This document shows positions 23,058-23,975 of a stretch of 23,975 nucleotides of DNA, in pieces. How positions within the stretch are numbered: position 1 is the stretch's first letter; the number at the start of each line of letters is the position of its first letter. The notes beneath the pieces were generated by a model. It searched no databases. It saw only the letters and a list, made by a program, of their open reading frames with translations, and had not been told where the DNA came from. Location: the IMG/VR virus record IMGVR_UViG_3300027782_002638, positions 1 to 23,975 of that record. One strand, given 5' to 3'. The position numbers were made by a program, and so were the translations under genes. This DNA comes from a virus.

Positions 23058-23635
23058 TGGATGCATATGCCGCATACGTGATGTATCTGGCTTTGAAACG
23101 ACACTTTACTCTTGGTAGTAATTATGACTACTTTAAGTATAATGGTAAGACGAATGCTTCAAAGCAATCGTTTGAGACTAGACGAGATAGGTACTCTTTT
23201 CATAAGCTGTCTAAGAAGGATCATCCTAGAGACTTTGTAGTAGCTAACTTTATAGAATATGGTCCAAATATTTGGATTGGTGATTTGGTTTCTGACTCTA
23301 AGTATGAAGATACTTACAGATCTTGGTTAAAGAGAAGAGAATCTATCTCGTATGTCTTCAAGAATGATCTAGAACAACTAGAGAATATAGATGCAGACCT
23401 TAAGTCAATTAATGGAGATTATCCAAGACTGCTTCAGCTCTATATGAGAAATAAAGTATGTATAGAGACTATTATTATTCTATCTAATTTGGTTGGGTTT
23501 ATTAAAAGATGGAATAAAGAAATCTTGGATCCAGTCATTTGGCCAGAGATATATAATACATGTATAAAGTATGCGCCATTTATGGAATATGATGCAGAAA
23601 AACTTAAAAAAATAACACTAGAAACAATATGTTGA
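23057..23635 (+). CDS. 59: Loader of DNA helicase, gp59
   Basis: This 192-aa protein (T4 gp59 is 217 aa) matches at several points: YVMYLALKRHF, NYDYFKYNGKTNASKQSFETRRDRYSFHKLSKK (about 22-54), FIEYGPNIWIGDL and a C-terminal helical region. These correspond to YKLYLMIKQHM, YDVIKYNW, YQKRRDKYFFQKLS and AWIGDI in T4 gp59. By family knowledge gp59 binds fork DNA and single-strand binding protein gp32 and places the gp41 helicase on recombination intermediates and forks. It is mostly alpha-helical, with basic patches around 24-54. It overlaps gp33 by one base, so both are co-translated. In T4 the next gene is 32; here a methyltransferase gene follows. Confidence 0.85.
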   Translation: MDAYAAYVMYLALKRHFTLGSNYDYFKYNGKTNASKQSFETRRDRYSFHKLSKKDHPRDFVVANFIEYGPNIWIGDLVSDSKYEDTYRSWLKRRESISYVFKNDLEQLENIDADLKSINGDYPRLLQLYMRNKVCIETIIILSNLVGFIKRWNKEILDPVIWPEIYNTCIKYAPFMEYDAEKLKKITLETIC

Positions 23636-23645
23636 TGGAGATATT

Positions 23646-23975
23646 ATGGTAAAACTTGTTTTGACAAATAATGGTGTTCCAATGCACCTTGGTGGATCTG
23701 ATGATTTCACACATTGTGACGAAGGCGCTCTTGATTTTCTAATTGAAAAGTATGGTATTAAGTCTTGGCTAGATATTGGCTGTGGTCCTGGCTGGATGGT
23801 CAAGATGGCTCAAGAAAAGGGCCTAGATGCTATTGGTGTAGATGGAGACTTCTCTGTAACTCCACCTGAAGAAATTAAGGATAAGCATTTTATTCATGAT
23901 TTTTCTGTTGGCTCCTGGACACCTCCACGCAAGTTTGATCTAGCTTGGACAGTAGAATTTGTTGAGCACGTTGAA
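23646..23975 (+). CDS. Class I SAM-dependent methyltransferase (partial, runs off window)
   Basis: The first 110 residues of a gene cut by the window end. The N-terminus reads MVKLVLTNNGVPMHLGG. Motif I of the Rossmann-type methyltransferase fold is WLDIGCGPGW (about 42-51), followed by the acidic end of strand 2, IGVDGD (63-68), and a motif resembling FDLAWTVEFVEHV (98-110) at strand 4. The WTVEFVEHVE end is the pattern seen in methyltransferases that often act on small molecules, sugars or lipids. Substrate unknown. The ATG has a GGAG site 5 bases upstream and lies 10 bases after the gp59 stop, so it belongs to the same operon. Confidence 0.82.
   Translation, partial: MVKLVLTNNGVPMHLGGSDDFTHCDEGALDFLIEKYGIKSWLDIGCGPGWMVKMAQEKGLDAIGVDGDFSVTPPEEIKDKHFIHDFSVGSWTPPRKFDLAWTVEFVEHVE

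Overview
This AT-rich window comes from a T4-like (Straboviridae/cyanophage-type) tailed phage, not a cellular chromosome. The diagnostic genes are the baseplate wedge genes 25, 6, a gene in the T4 gene 7 position, and gene 8, plus gene 33 (late transcription co-activator) and gene 59 (helicase loader). T4-type late promoter motifs (TATAAATA) also occur. The gene order (25-6-7-8 contiguous, a DUF4815 protein, 33 next to 59) is that of marine T4-like phages of cyanobacteria, SAR11 and other alphaproteobacteria. The host is probably an alphaproteobacterium, because the phage carries a circularly permuted tmRNA whose tag starts with ANDN. That host call is inference.

Layout. Minus strand, read right to left from 21514 to 58: a tightly packed late operon of gp25, gp6, a gp7-position wedge protein, an enlarged gp8, a 1548-aa DUF4815 protein, an 852-aa structural protein and a 74-aa small protein. 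A distal fibre/receptor-binding module follows: a fibre with a C-terminal S74 intramolecular chaperone, two seven-bladed RCC1-like propeller proteins flanking a DUF4376-like protein, and a TPR-glycosyltransferase. Most junctions overlap by 1-4 bases or are separated by only a few bases, as expected for translational coupling.

Plus strand, from about 21590 to the right end: a T4-type late promoter, the permuted tmRNA (acceptor piece, hairpin spacer, then coding piece with tag ANDNESMDTRLAA), a small cupin-like protein, a secreted SleB-type cell wall hydrolase (probable endolysin), gp33, gp59 and the start of a class I methyltransferase.

The strands diverge at about 21515-21604, where two perfect TATAAATA boxes point in opposite directions 45 bases apart. 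One would drive the baseplate operon and the other the tmRNA. gp33, which links the late sigma factor and RNA polymerase to the sliding clamp, is encoded nearby and would act at these promoters.

The most notable item is the phage-borne, two-piece tmRNA under an apparent late promoter. The next most notable are a beta-rich repeat module present in near-identical DNA copies inside both gp8 and the DUF4815 gene, and the paired RCC1 propeller genes built from near-identical 150-base repeats.
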